NCBI GenBank assembly: GCA_965222005.1
Contig: OZ244935.1
Location: 1,922,001 to 1,986,000, forward strand
DNA length: 64,000 bases
Direction of reading: 5' to 3'
DNA from: CBDCTM01 sp965222005
Lineage (GTDB): Bacteria; Bacteroidota; Bacteroidia; Chitinophagales; Saprospiraceae
Below are positions 1 to 11,600 of this stretch, one piece after another; the stretch's first letter is position 1, and each line of letters begins with the position of its first letter. Under the pieces are notes generated by a model that worked only from the letters and a program-made list of their open reading frames with translations, made no database searches and had not been told where the DNA came from. The position numbers and the translations under genes are program-made.

Positions 1-1
1 G

Positions 2-3000
2 ACCTGTGGTGATTCACTGGATCTGTGCGAGCTGAAAGTTGCCTGGCGAACTTCTGCCAATGCCACTTGTGATAACACACAGAATTGCAACAACTATCCC
101 AATGGGCAATGCAGGATCTATGAATGCATAGATGTGGAAACACCACTTGCCGCCAATTTTAGCTACACGAGCTCCTGCGTAGGCACCAATCTTTTTGAAA
201 GTGTCGTATTTACCGATGAATCCACGGGTGGCCTGGAACCTTATTCTTACTCCTGGGATTTTGGCCCAGACGCCAACCCGGCTACGGCCAATACGGAAGG
301 GCCGCATACGGTTGAATATTCCTCCGGAGGCTCTAAAATGGTCACTCTTACCGTCACGGATTCCAAAACCAATGCAGCTGTTGCTACCTACTCACAGACC
401 ATTACGGTAGGTACTTGTTGCAATTTTGAAGCAACTTGCCCGGCTAACAACAGTCTGGGTACATTTAGTTGCAACACATTAAATACCATCCCCGCCTGTC
501 CGGTAGATGAAGCTTCAGCAGAGGCTGCTCCTTACAACATCCAGATCGGCGATAGCCCTTGCGGAACTATTGTGGTGCTTTGCACTGATAGTGAAACGCC
601 TAATGAATGTGCAACGGCTAATCAAAATATTACCCGTACAGTTACCGTCTTTGATGATCTGGACAATGATCAAACATTGGACGCGGGGGAAGCTTCACAG
701 GTATGTACCTTTACTATTGTCATTGATGTGGACAATACGGCTCCCGAAATTACCTGTCCGGCTGATCTGATACTGGAATGCGATGGCGACTATGCCAACG
801 AGATAGCTGCCTGGCTGGCTGGAGCAACGGCAAGTGATGCTTGCGATAGCGACGTAGCGATCAGCGATGACTATGACGGCAGCTCGCTTCCGAGCTTATC
901 CTGCGATCAGAGCAGCGGCCTAGTGGTGACGTTTAGGGCCACGGATGATTGTGGCAATACGGCGACCTGCACAGCGAGTATCAAGATCGACGATGAAGTA
1001 GCGCCGAGCATAAGCTGTCCGGCTGATCTGATACTGGAATGCGATGGCGACTATGCCAACGAGATAGCTGCCTGGCTGGATGAAGCAAGTGCAAGTGATG
1101 CTTGCGATAGCGATGTAGCGATGAGCGATGACTATGACGGCAGCTCGCTTCCGAGCTTATCCTGCGATCAGAGCAGCGGCCTAGTGGTGACGTTTAGGGC
1201 CACGGATGATTGTGGCAATACGGCGACCTGCACAGCGAGTATCAAGATCGACGATGAAGTAGCGCCGAGCATAAGCTGTCCGGCTGATCTGATACTGGAA
1301 TGCGATGGCGACTATGCCAACGAGATAGCTGCCTGGCTGGCTGGAGCAACGGCAAGTGATGCTTGCGATAGCGACGTAGCGATCAGCGATGACTATGACG
1401 GCAGCTCGCTTCCGAGCTTATCCTGCGATCAGAGCAGCGGCCTAGTGGTGACGTTTAGGGCCACGGATGATTGTGGCAATACGGCGACCTGCACAGCGAG
1501 TATCAAGATCGACGATGAAGTAGCGCCGAGCATAAGCTGTCCGGCTGATCTGATACTGGAATGCGATGGCGACTATGCCAACGAGATAGCTGCCTGGCTG
1601 GCTGGAGCAACGGCAAGTGATGCTTGCGATAGCGACGTAGCGATCAGCGATGACTATGACGGCAGCTCGCTTCCGAGCTTATCCTGCGATCAGAGCAGCG
1701 GCCTAGTGGTGACGTTTAGGGCCACGGATGATTGTGGCAATACGGCGACCTGCACAGCGAGTATCAAGATCGACGATGAAGTAGCGCCGAGCATAAGCTG
1801 TCCGGCTGACCTGATACTGGAATGCGATGGCGACTATGCCGACGAGATAGCTGCCTGGCTGGCTGGAGCAAGTGCAAGTGATGCTTGCGATAGCGACGTA
1901 GCGATCAGCGATGACTATGACGGCAGCTCGCTTCCGAGCTTATCCTGCGATCAGAGCAGCGGCCTAGTGGTGACGTTTACGGCCACGGATGATTGTGGCA
2001 ACACGGCGACCTGCACGGCGAGTATCAAGATCGACGATGAAGTAGCACCGAGCATAAGCTGTCCGGCTGATCTGATACTGGAATGCGATGGCGACTATGC
2101 CGACGAGATAGCTGCCTGGCTGGATGAAGCAAGTGCAAGTGATGTATGCGATAGCGACGTAGCGATCAGCGATGACTATGACGGCAGCTCGCTTCCCAGC
2201 TTATCCTGTGATCAGAGCAGCGGCCTAGTGGTGACGTTTAGGGCCACGGATGATTGTGGCAACACGGCGACCTGCACGGCGAGTATCAAGATCGATGATG
2301 AAGTAGCGCCGAGCATAGCCTGTCCCGCTGACCTGATACTGGAATGCGATGGCGACTATGCCAACGAGATAGCTGCCTGGCTGGCTGGAGCAAGTGCAAG
2401 TGATGCTTGCGATAGCGACGTAGCGATCAGCGATGACTATGACGGCAGCTCGCTTCCCAGCTTATCCTGTGATCAGAGCAGCGGCCTAGTGGTGACGTTT
2501 ACGGCCACGGATGATTGTGGCAACACGGCGACCTGCACGGCGAGTATCAAGATCGATGATGAAGTAGCGCCGAGCATAAGCTGTCCGGCTGACCTGATAC
2601 TGGAATGCGATGGCGACTATGCCAACGAGATAACTGCCTGGCTGGATGAAGCAAGTGCAAGTGATGCTTGCGATAGCGATGTAGCAATCAGCGATGACTA
2701 TGACGGCAGCTCGCTTCCCAGCTTATCCTGTGATCAGAGCAGCGGCCTAGTGGTGACGTTTACGGCCACGGATGATTGTGGCAACACGGCGACCTGCACG
2801 GCGAGTATCAAGATCGATGATGAAGTAGCGCCGAGCATAAGCTGTCCGGCTGACCTGATACTGGAATGCGATGGCGACTATGCCAACGAGATAACTGCCT
2901 GGCTGGATGAAGCAAGTGCAAGTGATGCTTGCGATAGCGATGTAGCGATGAGCGATGACTATGACGGCAGCTCGCTTCCCAGCTTATCCTGTGATCAGAG

Positions 3001-4987
3001 CAGCGGCCTAGTGGTGACGTTTACGGCCACGGATGATTGTGGCAACACGGCGACCTGCACGGCGAGTATCAAGATCGATGATGAAGTAGCGCCGAGCATA
3101 AGCTGTCCGGCTGACCTGATACTGGAATGCGATGGCGACTATGCCAACGAGATAACTGCCTGGCTGGATGAAGCAAGTGCAAGTGATGCTTGCGATAGCG
3201 ATGTAGCGATGAGCGATGACTATGACGGCAGCTCGCTTCCCAGCTTATCCTGTGATCAGAGCAGCGGCCTAGTGGTGACGTTTACGGCCACGGATGATTG
3301 TGGCAACACGGCGACCTGCACGGCGAGTATCAAGATCGATGATGAAGTAGCGCCGAGCATAAGCTGTCCGGCTGATCTGATACTGGAATGCGATGGCGAC
3401 TATGCCAACGAGATAACTGCCTGGCTGGATGAAGCAAGTGCAAGTGATGCTTGCGATAGCGATGTAGCGATGAGCGATGACTATGACGGCAGCTCGCTTC
3501 CGAGCTTATCCTGCGATCAGAGCAGCGGCCTAGTGGTGACGTTTACGGCCACGGATGATTGTGGCAACACGGCGACCTGCACGGCGAGTATTAAGATCGA
3601 CGATGAAGTAGCGCCGAGCATAAGCTGTCCGGCTGATCTGACTTTAGCATGTGGCAGTGACTTTGCTACGCAAATTAGTAATTGGAGAGCATTAGCCAGA
3701 GCCAGTGACGATTGTGATTCGGATGTGACTATTGATGACGACTATGATGGTACCAGCGTTCCGATGCCTTCTTGTGATCAACAGAGTGGAGAGATAATAG
3801 TCACGTTTACTGCGACTGATGATTGTGGGAATACGGCCACTTGTGCTCGTAATATAGTACTTGAGCAACAAGGTTCTGCAATAAGCAATGCTCCGGCCAA
3901 TGTTACGGTTCTTTGCGATCAGGTGCCGGCTCCTGTTGTATTGACCGCTACTTTCGGATGCGATGCGGCAAATGTTTTATTCAATGAATACACGATTCCT
4001 GCAGTGCCTGCTGCCGATGAAGATTACATCATTGTAAGAACCTGGACGGTAGATGATGGATGTGCAGAAGTGACCAGTGTTAGCCAGGAGATCATGGTAC
4101 TTTGTGCAGAAGTATGCAGCTTCACACAAGGATTTTGGGGCAACCGGAATGGGAGAGATAAGGATGGCCGGACAACGAAGGAGCTGCTTAGTAATTTAGT
4201 TTCACCAGCTAATCCTGTGGAAATAGGCTCCGGTAATCGCATCTTGATTATCGAAGATGGCGATTGCATTGTCGAGTTGCTGCCTGCGGGAGGGTCACCT
4301 TCGGCATTCCCTTCAAATATAGGAACGGTAGTAGCTAATGCTCCTAAATGCGATGTGCCGCTTATTCCAACCAAAAAGAATGGTACACTGCACAATGTGT
4401 TGGCCGGTCAGGTGATAGCACTAACGCTTAACATCCGTTATGATGAAGATAGCACCTTGTGCGATTTGAAATTGGCAGACGAGCTTTGCGTACAGGTACA
4501 CGAGGACGTGCTGGATGAATTGAATGACTCCGAAGCGACGGTTTGCGATTTGTTGGATCTGGCCAACAAGGCGCTCGGTGGAGAGATCGCCGATGCCACT
4601 TTGTATAGCAAGATCAATAAATCAGTGACCAACATTAATGAATATTATGACCAATGTGCTCCAATAGTGTGTCAGGAAGAGGAGGATATGGGGGATGGTG
4701 GTCGGATACGCAATGAAGTATCTTCAGAAATGCAGCTCGAGCTTTGGCCAAACCCGGCAAATGAGGAAGTGCACATTACCTTATTATCGTCAATTGACAA
4801 AAAAGCCACCGTTCGTATGGTAGATCATACCGGGCATGTATTTTATGAGCAAAGCTTGAGCTTAGCCAAAGGAGAGAATGGATTTACGTTTGATGTGAGC
4901 CATCTGCCTGCCCGGCTTTATTTTGTACAGTTGCATACAAAAGATGAGTTGTTGATACAACGATTTGCCAGGATAAACCTGGAGTAA
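2..4987 (+). CDS. Giant T9SS-secreted HYR-repeat surface protein (5' partial)
   Basis: The reading frame is open from base 2, so the gene begins outside the window; the first in-frame start-like codon inside (GTG at 134) is not a real start. Visible order: a Cys-rich stretch, a PKD-like domain (about 140-412, with SYSWDFG), a Cys-rich linker module (416-754), twelve 87-residue HYR-type repeats (755-3886, each with ATDDCGNTATC and CPADLILEC), one more HYR-like unit, a module starting CSFTQGFWGN (4115-4672), and a C-terminal type-A T9SS sorting domain (LELWPNPANEEVHI to the end). HYR and PKD domains are extracellular beta-sandwich folds, so an adhesin or surface-layer role is likely, but no ligand or enzyme domain is visible. 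The neighbour at 5694 is a paralog with a different central array. Confidence 0.9.
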   Translation, partial: TCGDSLDLCELKVAWRTSANATCDNTQNCNNYPNGQCRIYECIDVETPLAANFSYTSSCVGTNLFESVVFTDESTGGLEPYSYSWDFGPDANPATANTEGPHTVEYSSGGSKMVTLTVTDSKTNAAVATYSQTITVGTCCNFEATCPANNSLGTFSCNTLNTIPACPVDEASAEAAPYNIQIGDSPCGTIVVLCTDSETPNECATANQNITRTVTVFDDLDNDQTLDAGEASQVCTFTIVIDVDNTAPEITCPADLILECDGDYANEIAAWLAGATASDACDSDVAISDDYDGSSLPSLSCDQSSGLVVTFRATDDCGNTATCTASIKIDDEVAPSISCPADLILECDGDYANEIAAWLDEASASDACDSDVAMSDDYDGSSLPSLSCDQSSGLVVTFRATDDCGNTATCTASIKIDDEVAPSISCPADLILECDGDYANEIAAWLAGATASDACDSDVAISDDYDGSSLPSLSCDQSSGLVVTFRATDDCGNTATCTASIKIDDEVAPSISCPADLILECDGDYANEIAAWLAGATASDACDSDVAISDDYDGSSLPSLSCDQSSGLVVTFRATDDCGNTATCTASIKIDDEVAPSISCPADLILECDGDYADEIAAWLAGASASDACDSDVAISDDYDGSSLPSLSCDQSSGLVVTFTATDDCGNTATCTASIKIDDEVAPSISCPADLILECDGDYADEIAAWLDEASASDVCDSDVAISDDYDGSSLPSLSCDQSSGLVVTFRATDDCGNTATCTASIKIDDEVAPSIACPADLILECDGDYANEIAAWLAGASASDACDSDVAISDDYDGSSLPSLSCDQSSGLVVTFTATDDCGNTATCTASIKIDDEVAPSISCPADLILECDGDYANEITAWLDEASASDACDSDVAISDDYDGSSLPSLSCDQSSGLVVTFTATDDCGNTATCTASIKIDDEVAPSISCPADLILECDGDYANEITAWLDEASASDACDSDVAMSDDYDGSSLPSLSCDQSSGLVVTFTATDDCGNTATCTASIKIDDEVAPSISCPADLILECDGDYANEITAWLDEASASDACDSDVAMSDDYDGSSLPSLSCDQSSGLVVTFTATDDCGNTATCTASIKIDDEVAPSISCPADLILECDGDYANEITAWLDEASASDACDSDVAMSDDYDGSSLPSLSCDQSSGLVVTFTATDDCGNTATCTASIKIDDEVAPSISCPADLTLACGSDFATQISNWRALARASDDCDSDVTIDDDYDGTSVPMPSCDQQSGEIIVTFTATDDCGNTATCARNIVLEQQGSAISNAPANVTVLCDQVPAPVVLTATFGCDAANVLFNEYTIPAVPAADEDYIIVRTWTVDDGCAEVTSVSQEIMVLCAEVCSFTQGFWGNRNGRDKDGRTTKELLSNLVSPANPVEIGSGNRILIIEDGDCIVELLPAGGSPSAFPSNIGTVVANAPKCDVPLIPTKKNGTLHNVLAGQVIALTLNIRYDEDSTLCDLKLADELCVQVHEDVLDELNDSEATVCDLLDLANKALGGEIADATLYSKINKSVTNINEYYDQCAPIVCQEEEDMGDGGRIRNEVSSEMQLELWPNPANEEVHITLLSSIDKKATVRMVDHTGHVFYEQSLSLAKGENGFTFDVSHLPARLYFVQLHTKDELLIQRFARINLE
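755..3886 (+). repeat. Tandem array, 12 units of 261 bp (HYR domains)
   Basis: Unit starts fall at 755, 1016, 1277 and every 261 bp to 3626, each encoding 87 residues in frame. Units 1-11 are nearly identical in DNA; unit 12 (3626-3886) is strongly diverged. The first four use tttagggcc and aatacgg, while units 7-11 use tttacggcc and aacacgg, with units 5 and 6 mosaic. This pattern suggests recent copying or gene conversion among neighbours. Copy number could vary between strains without breaking the frame. Confidence 0.95.
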
Positions 4988-5005
4988 CACCTTTTGGCAA
5001 GAGAT

Positions 5006-5052
5006 AAAAAAGGCATAGGCATAGTCGAAACATGGTCGGCTATGCCTTTTTT
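5006..5052 (+). terminator. Rho-independent terminator after the first surface-protein gene
   Basis: A perfect 13-bp stem (5006-5018 with 5040-5052) encloses a 21-nt loop, 18 bases after the stop codon, and ends in a run of six T. The A-run at the 5' side means it could also act on the other strand. Confidence 0.8.
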
Positions 5053-5693
5053 CATTCGCATCCAACTTCACATAAAGCTTACAAAAACAACGATTAATAT
5101 CAACATTGTCCACACCTGGCAATAAATTATTGTTTTTTTTATACATGAAATTTTGGAAAATCAGTTTGAACACTTTAACTTGGGATCAATTATACTGTAG
5201 AGTGAAAACTACACTGAACGTGTAATGAACAGATCATACTAATACCCTTCCCAAAAACTGTTCATAAAAGTCGATAACCCAATAAATTTGAACCCATTAT
5301 GAATCCCGTTTCCCCTTTTAGCCCCATTAGATAAACAAGTTAGGCTTTTCGCTTTTGATGTTAGTGCTTAACTACATCAACAAGGGGCGTTGTTACTGCT
5401 TTGGTTACCTAAACAAATTATTTCATAACACAAAATCATCTTTTATGGACACCGAAACCTTTTCAACTTAGTTAGGCCTTAGCGCACTTCATTATCAGGT
5501 TTAGGCTCCCTTCGTATCTGAACAGGCGTCCGCTTGAGGTGGAGTTTTCCGTGCAGGTTATACAGCGTTACACAGAAATTGCCTCTATGTAGCCTTGGAT
5601 TGTAGTGCCTATACTGATAGGCTTGTATAAGAACCTCTATCACCCTATAAGACTATTCAATAAATCAAAATTTTTTAACTAAAAATTCACACA
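5053..5693. other. Non-coding gap upstream of the second surface-protein gene
   Basis: No credible gene is seen. Two small hairpins are visible: TTGATGT/ACATCAA at 5355-5380 and GCCTAT/ATAGGC near 5608-5625. The 640 bases may be the promoter and a long 5' leader for the gene at 5694, but no convincing TTTG/TAnnTTTG pair was found. Confidence 0.5.
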
Positions 5694-8600
5694 ATGATTA
5701 ACCTGAATACACAATGCTATAAAAAACCCGGATTGCCAGATCCGGCATGCAACCTGAATCGCAATCAGGCATCCAATGCTTTTTTGAAAGTTTTTGCTTT
5801 CAAAAAGGTATTAAAAACAATCACCCTGCTACTTATCACAATGGGAATGTATAGCAGTCTGCTGGCTCAAATCACCTGTCCCAATAATGTATCAACCCCT
5901 TCTGGTTGCCCTACAAATGTAAATATCCCTATCGATGCCAATAACCCTCCAGCAAGTAACGAAGCTTGTGCCAATCCCAGCGATGGTGGTTGTGCTACCT
6001 TTACTTTCACTAACCTACCATACGATGGTGACCCCACCTGCCCGGCTGAAATATGCTTCATACCCAGCCAGGGTTGTGGTGTTGCTATGGGTTCTATATG
6101 TATATATGAGAGTGACGGTATAGGTGGTTGTACACTCATTAGTGTTGGAGGAAATGGTGAGATAACTTGTGTCAATGTTGCTGCTACTACTTATCAAATT
6201 ACTTTATGCCGACCTGGTGGCGGGCCGGTTTCAGTTAATCAAATCGATATAAACACCTGCTGCGAATTCACAGCCACCTGCCCTGTCAATGGCGATTTGG
6301 GTACTTACAATTGTAATACACTAGGGAATATTCCTCCTTGTCCCACAGATGAAACTTCTGCCGAAGCACCACCTTACGGCATTGTGATTGGGGATATGCC
6401 TTGTGGAACCATAGTTGTACAATGTCAGGATGATGCTACACCAAACATCTGCTCACCAATGAATCAAAATATTACCCGTACGATTACCATATTTGATGAC
6501 CTGGATGGAGATAATATGCTGGATATGGGTGTTGAACAATTCCAACAATGCTTTTATAGCTATACGATTGATGTAGATGATACCCCGCCGACTCTATCAG
6601 GCGTACCATCTAATGTTACGGTAGAATGTAATGTTGTGCCGATGCCGGCAAACCCAAGTGCTAGTGATGATTGCGACATGATGCCAACCATAGCATTCAA
6701 CGAAGTGCGCACTGACGGCAATTGCCCTGATAATTATACCTTAACCCGCACCTGGACGGCTACTGATGATTGTGGCAATTCGAGTCAAATGACACAGGTC
6801 ATCACCGTCCAGGATACACAGGCGCCTACTATCACAGGTGTACCGAATAATATAACCGTAGAGTGCAATGCTGTACCGATGCCGGCCAATCCAATGGCTA
6901 CAGACAATTGCGATCCGGCACCGATAATTGATTACAGTGAATTGCGTACGGATGGCAACTGCCTGGATAATTATACCTTGACGCGTACCTGGACCGCCAC
7001 TGATCGGTGCAACAATTCGAGTCAAATGACACAGGTCATCACCGTCCAGGATACACAGGCGCCTACTATCACAGGTGTACCGAATAATATAACCGTAGAG
7101 TGCAATGCTGTACCGATGCCGGCCAATCCAATGGCTACAGACAATTGCGATCCGGCACCGATAATTGATTACAGTGAATTGCGTACGGATGGCAACTGCC
7201 TGGATAATTATACCTTGACGCGTACCTGGACCGCCACTGATCGGTGCAACAATTCGAGTCAAATGACACAGATCGTCACGGTACAGGACACGCAGGCACC
7301 GGTACTCGCAGGTGTCCCGGCGGATGTGACTGTGGAGTGTGATGCCGTACCTGCCCCTGCTAATCCCACGGCGAGCGACAATTGCGACCCGGCACCGATA
7401 ATTGATTACAGTGAATTGCGTACGGATGGCAACTGCCTGGATAATTATACCTTGACGCGTACCTGGACCGCCACTGATCGGTGCAACAATTCGAGTCAAA
7501 TGACACAGATCGTCACGGTACAGGACACGCAGGCACCGGTACTCGCAGGAGTCCCGGCGGATGTGACTGTGGAGTGTGATGCCGTACCTGCCCCTGCTAA
7601 TCCCACGGCGAGCGACAATTGCGACCCGGCACCGATAATTGATTACAGTGAATTGCGTACGGATGGCAACTGCCTGGATAATTATACCTTGACGCGTACC
7701 TGGACCGCCACTGATCGGTGCAACAATTCGAGTCAAATGACGCAGATCGTCACGGTACAGGACACGCAGGCACCGGTACTCGCAGGAGTCCCGGCGGATG
7801 TGACTGTGGAGTGTGATGCCGTACCTGCCCCTGCTAATCCCACGGCGAGCGACAATTGCGACCCGGCACCGATAATTGATTACAGTGAATTGCGTACGGA
7901 TGGCAACTGCCTGGATAATTATACCTTGACGCGTACCTGGACCGCCACTGATCGGTGCAACAATTCGAGTCAAATGACGCAGATCGTCACGGTACAGGAC
8001 ACGCAGGCACCGGTACTCGCAGGAGTCCCGGCGGATGTGACTGTGGAGTGTGATGCCGTACCTGCCCCTGCTAATCCCACGGCGAGCGACAATTGCGACC
8101 CGGCACCGATAATTGATTACAGTGAATTGCGTACGGATGGCAACTGCCTGGATAATTATACCTTGACGCGTACCTGGACCGCCACTGATCGGTGCAACAA
8201 TTCGAGTCAAATGACGCAGATCGTCACGGTACAGGACACGCAGGCACCGGTACTCGCAGGAGTCCCGGCGGATGTGACTGTGGAGTGTGATGCCGTACCT
8301 GCCCCTGCTAATCCCACGGCGAGCGACAATTGCGATCCGGCACCGATAATTGATTACAGTGAATTGCGTACGGATGGCAACTGCCTGGATAATTATACCT
8401 TGACGCGTACCTGGACCGCCACTGATCGGTGCAACAATTCGAGTCAAATGACGCAGATCGTCACGGTACAGGACACGCAGGCACCGGTACTCGCAGGAGT
8501 CCCGGCGGATGTGACTGTGGAGTGTGATGCCGTACCTGCCCCTGCTAATCCCACGGCGAGCGACAATTGCGATCCGGCACCGATAATTGATTACAGTGAA

Positions 8601-11600
8601 TTGCGTACGGATGGCAACTGCCTGGATAATTATACCTTGACGCGTACCTGGACCGCCACTGATCGGTGCAACAATTCGAGTCAAATGACGCAGATCGTCA
8701 CGGTACAGGACACGCAGGCACCGGTACTCGCAGGTGTACCAGCCAATACAACCGTAGAGTGCGACGCTGTACCCCCTCCTGCCAGCCCAACAGCTACAGA
8801 CAATTGCGATCCCGCACCCGTCATCGCCTTCAACGAAGTGCGTACCGATGGCAACTGTGCTGACAATTACACCCTGACGCGTACCTGGACCGCTACCGAT
8901 CGATGTGGCAATTCCAGCCAAATGACGCAGGTCATCACTGTCCAGGATACACAGGCACCTGTACTCGCAGGTGTACCAGCCAATACAACCGTAGAGTGCG
9001 ACGCTGTACCCCCTCCTGCCAGCCCGACAGCTACAGACAATTGCGATCCCGCACCAATGATTATGTTCAATGAAGTACGCACCGATGGCAACTGCCTGGA
9101 TAATTATACCTTGACGCGTACCTGGACCGCCACTGATCGGTGCAACAATTCGAGTCAAATGACGCAGATCGTCACTGTCCAGGATACACAGGCACCTGTA
9201 CTCGCAGGTGTGCCGGCCAATACAACCGTAGAGTGCGACGCTGTACCCCCTCCTGCCAGCCCAACAGCTACAGACAATTGCGATCCCGCACCCGTCATCG
9301 CCTTCAACGAAGTGCGTACGGATGGCAACTGCCTGGATAATTATACCTTGACGCGTACCTGGACCGCCACTGATCGCTGTGGCAATTCCAGTCAAATGAC
9401 ACAGGTCATCACTGTCCAGGATACACAGGCACCTGTACTCGCAGGTGTGCCGGCCAATACAACCGTAGAGTGCGACGCTGTACCCCCTCCTGCCAGCCCA
9501 ACAGCTACAGACAATTGCGATCCCGCACCCGTTATCACCTTCAACGAAGTGCGTACGGATGGCAACTGCCTGGATAATTATACCTTGACGCGTACCTGGA
9601 CCGCCACTGATCGCTGTGGTAATTCGAGTCAGCAAACGCAAATTATCACTGTGCAGGACACACAGGCACCCGTAACGCCCCCGGCACCACCCAATGAGAA
9701 TTACTTCTGTATTGAAGATGTACCGCCTCCAGGGCCTCTAACAGCTATTGACAACTGCTCCGGCCCAATTACGGTAACCGGGGTAGATTCCGACAATGGG
9801 GCTTTGGGTTGCTTTGGTCAACCTATCGTTATTACCAGAACCTGGACCTTTGTGGACGAATGCGGTAATGTCAGTTCGGTATCTCAAACTATTTTTGTAG
9901 AGGATACCCCGCCGGTATTTGACGTTCAACCTTCGCCCATTGATGACATCACCTGTTTGGAAGAATTTCCTGAGCAGCAGGTCATTACCGCCTCTACAAC
10001 TTGTGAAGAGCTGGATGTTACGGCTAGTGTTGATCCTTTCAATGAAGATGTTTGCAATGGCTATGCTGTCACTTATCGCTGGGAGGCCAAAGATGCTTGT
10101 AATAATATGATCACAGCTACTCAAACCTTCAATGTGCTGCCTGTACCACTGCAAGTGGAATGTATTGAGCCTATCACTGAAGTAGAATGTGCTGACGACA
10201 TATTCCCAAGCGAAGCGGATATTATGGTTACCTCCTGTAGCCCATACAGGGTAGTCATAGTAGCAGTAGATACGTTGGGTATTCCCAATTGCGAAAATGC
10301 TACCTATATTTTTGAATATGTTGTATTTAACGAGTGTAATGAGATGCAGAGCTGTCAAAAGCAATTCAGGCTGCTGGCTCCTCCTCCTGTAGTGGACTGC
10401 GATTATGGCATATATGGCCGTAAAATGCGTTTTTCGTGCCTTGACGAATTGGATGAGCTGATGGATTTGGGAGCTTCTACCGTACATATCGATGTACCTT
10501 GTGGTATCGTTGACACCGTCATTACGCTTCGGGGCCCATTGGTAGATGACATCGAAGCGCATTGCGACGGACAGAGATATAGTATTGAGTATTCAGTGAT
10601 GGATGAGTGTGGGCGATATATTTGCTGTATCCGTACCATTTACATTGATAATGACCCTCCTACATTCAACCATTATCCAGAGGATGGAGTCGTTACTTGC
10701 GATGATGTTCCTGATGCGCCAGTACTTACAGCGAGTAGCGATTGTGAAAAGGATATCGCGGTGAACTTCATCGAGATGCGATTGCCTATTCCCAACTCCA
10801 ATTTCCGCGACGATTATGTACTCAAGCGAATGTGGTCAGCTATTGACGAATGTGATCGGAGTATTGTTCATGTTCAGGAAATCACAGTGGTATGCACTCA
10901 GTTTTGCACCTTTGGGCAAGATTTCTGGAGCGACTCGAAAGCTACCAATAGCCAGGGTGAAAATGCGCTGGATTTGCTAAAAAGCTTGGTTTCTGAAGAT
11001 GATCCCATCTATATCGGCGAAGATGGTAGGTCTGTTACCATTAATGATCCAGAGTGTGTTATGCAATTGTTGCCAGGTAGTGGGCCATCCGCTTATTTAC
11101 CTACTGCCGATGATTTGGGAGATCTGGAATTAAATGCAGGTGACTGCGATATTTCTCCTATTCCTACAGATGGTGACGGAGCCCTTCGCAACAATTTCTT
11201 GATACAAAGAATTATCTTAGAATTGAATACCCGTTACGACTCCGATCTCTGCGATTTGAAGCTAGAAGAATCCTGTGTGTATATGCATGCTTCATTCTAT
11301 ACCTATTTGGGAGAAGAAGCTACCGTATGCGATCTCCTGGATTTGGCCGATCGTGCGCTCCTTGGCGAATTGGACAAATATGCAATAAGTCGCATAGAGT
11401 TTTCAATCGGATTGCTCAATGAATATTACAATGGTTGTGATTACCGGTTCTGTCCCGGAGGTATTGTATGGAAAGATGGTGTAGATCAAATTGCTCAAAG
11501 CGGCCTTATTACCCAACATCACACTGATCTTCATTCAGTAGAGGTGTGGCCAAATCCTGTCAAAGATATGCTCAATGTACACATCTTTTCTGACTTGAAT

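Noticed and set aside
755..3886. CRISPR-like array
   Set aside because: The repeats are long, directly adjacent, in frame and protein-coding; there are no unique spacers and no cas genes in the window.
6741..9641. A 966-codon open frame antisense to the 237-bp array
   Set aside because: The unit length is a multiple of three, so an open antisense frame in one unit repeats in all. The product is repetitive, lacks a start context and mirrors a clear sense gene.
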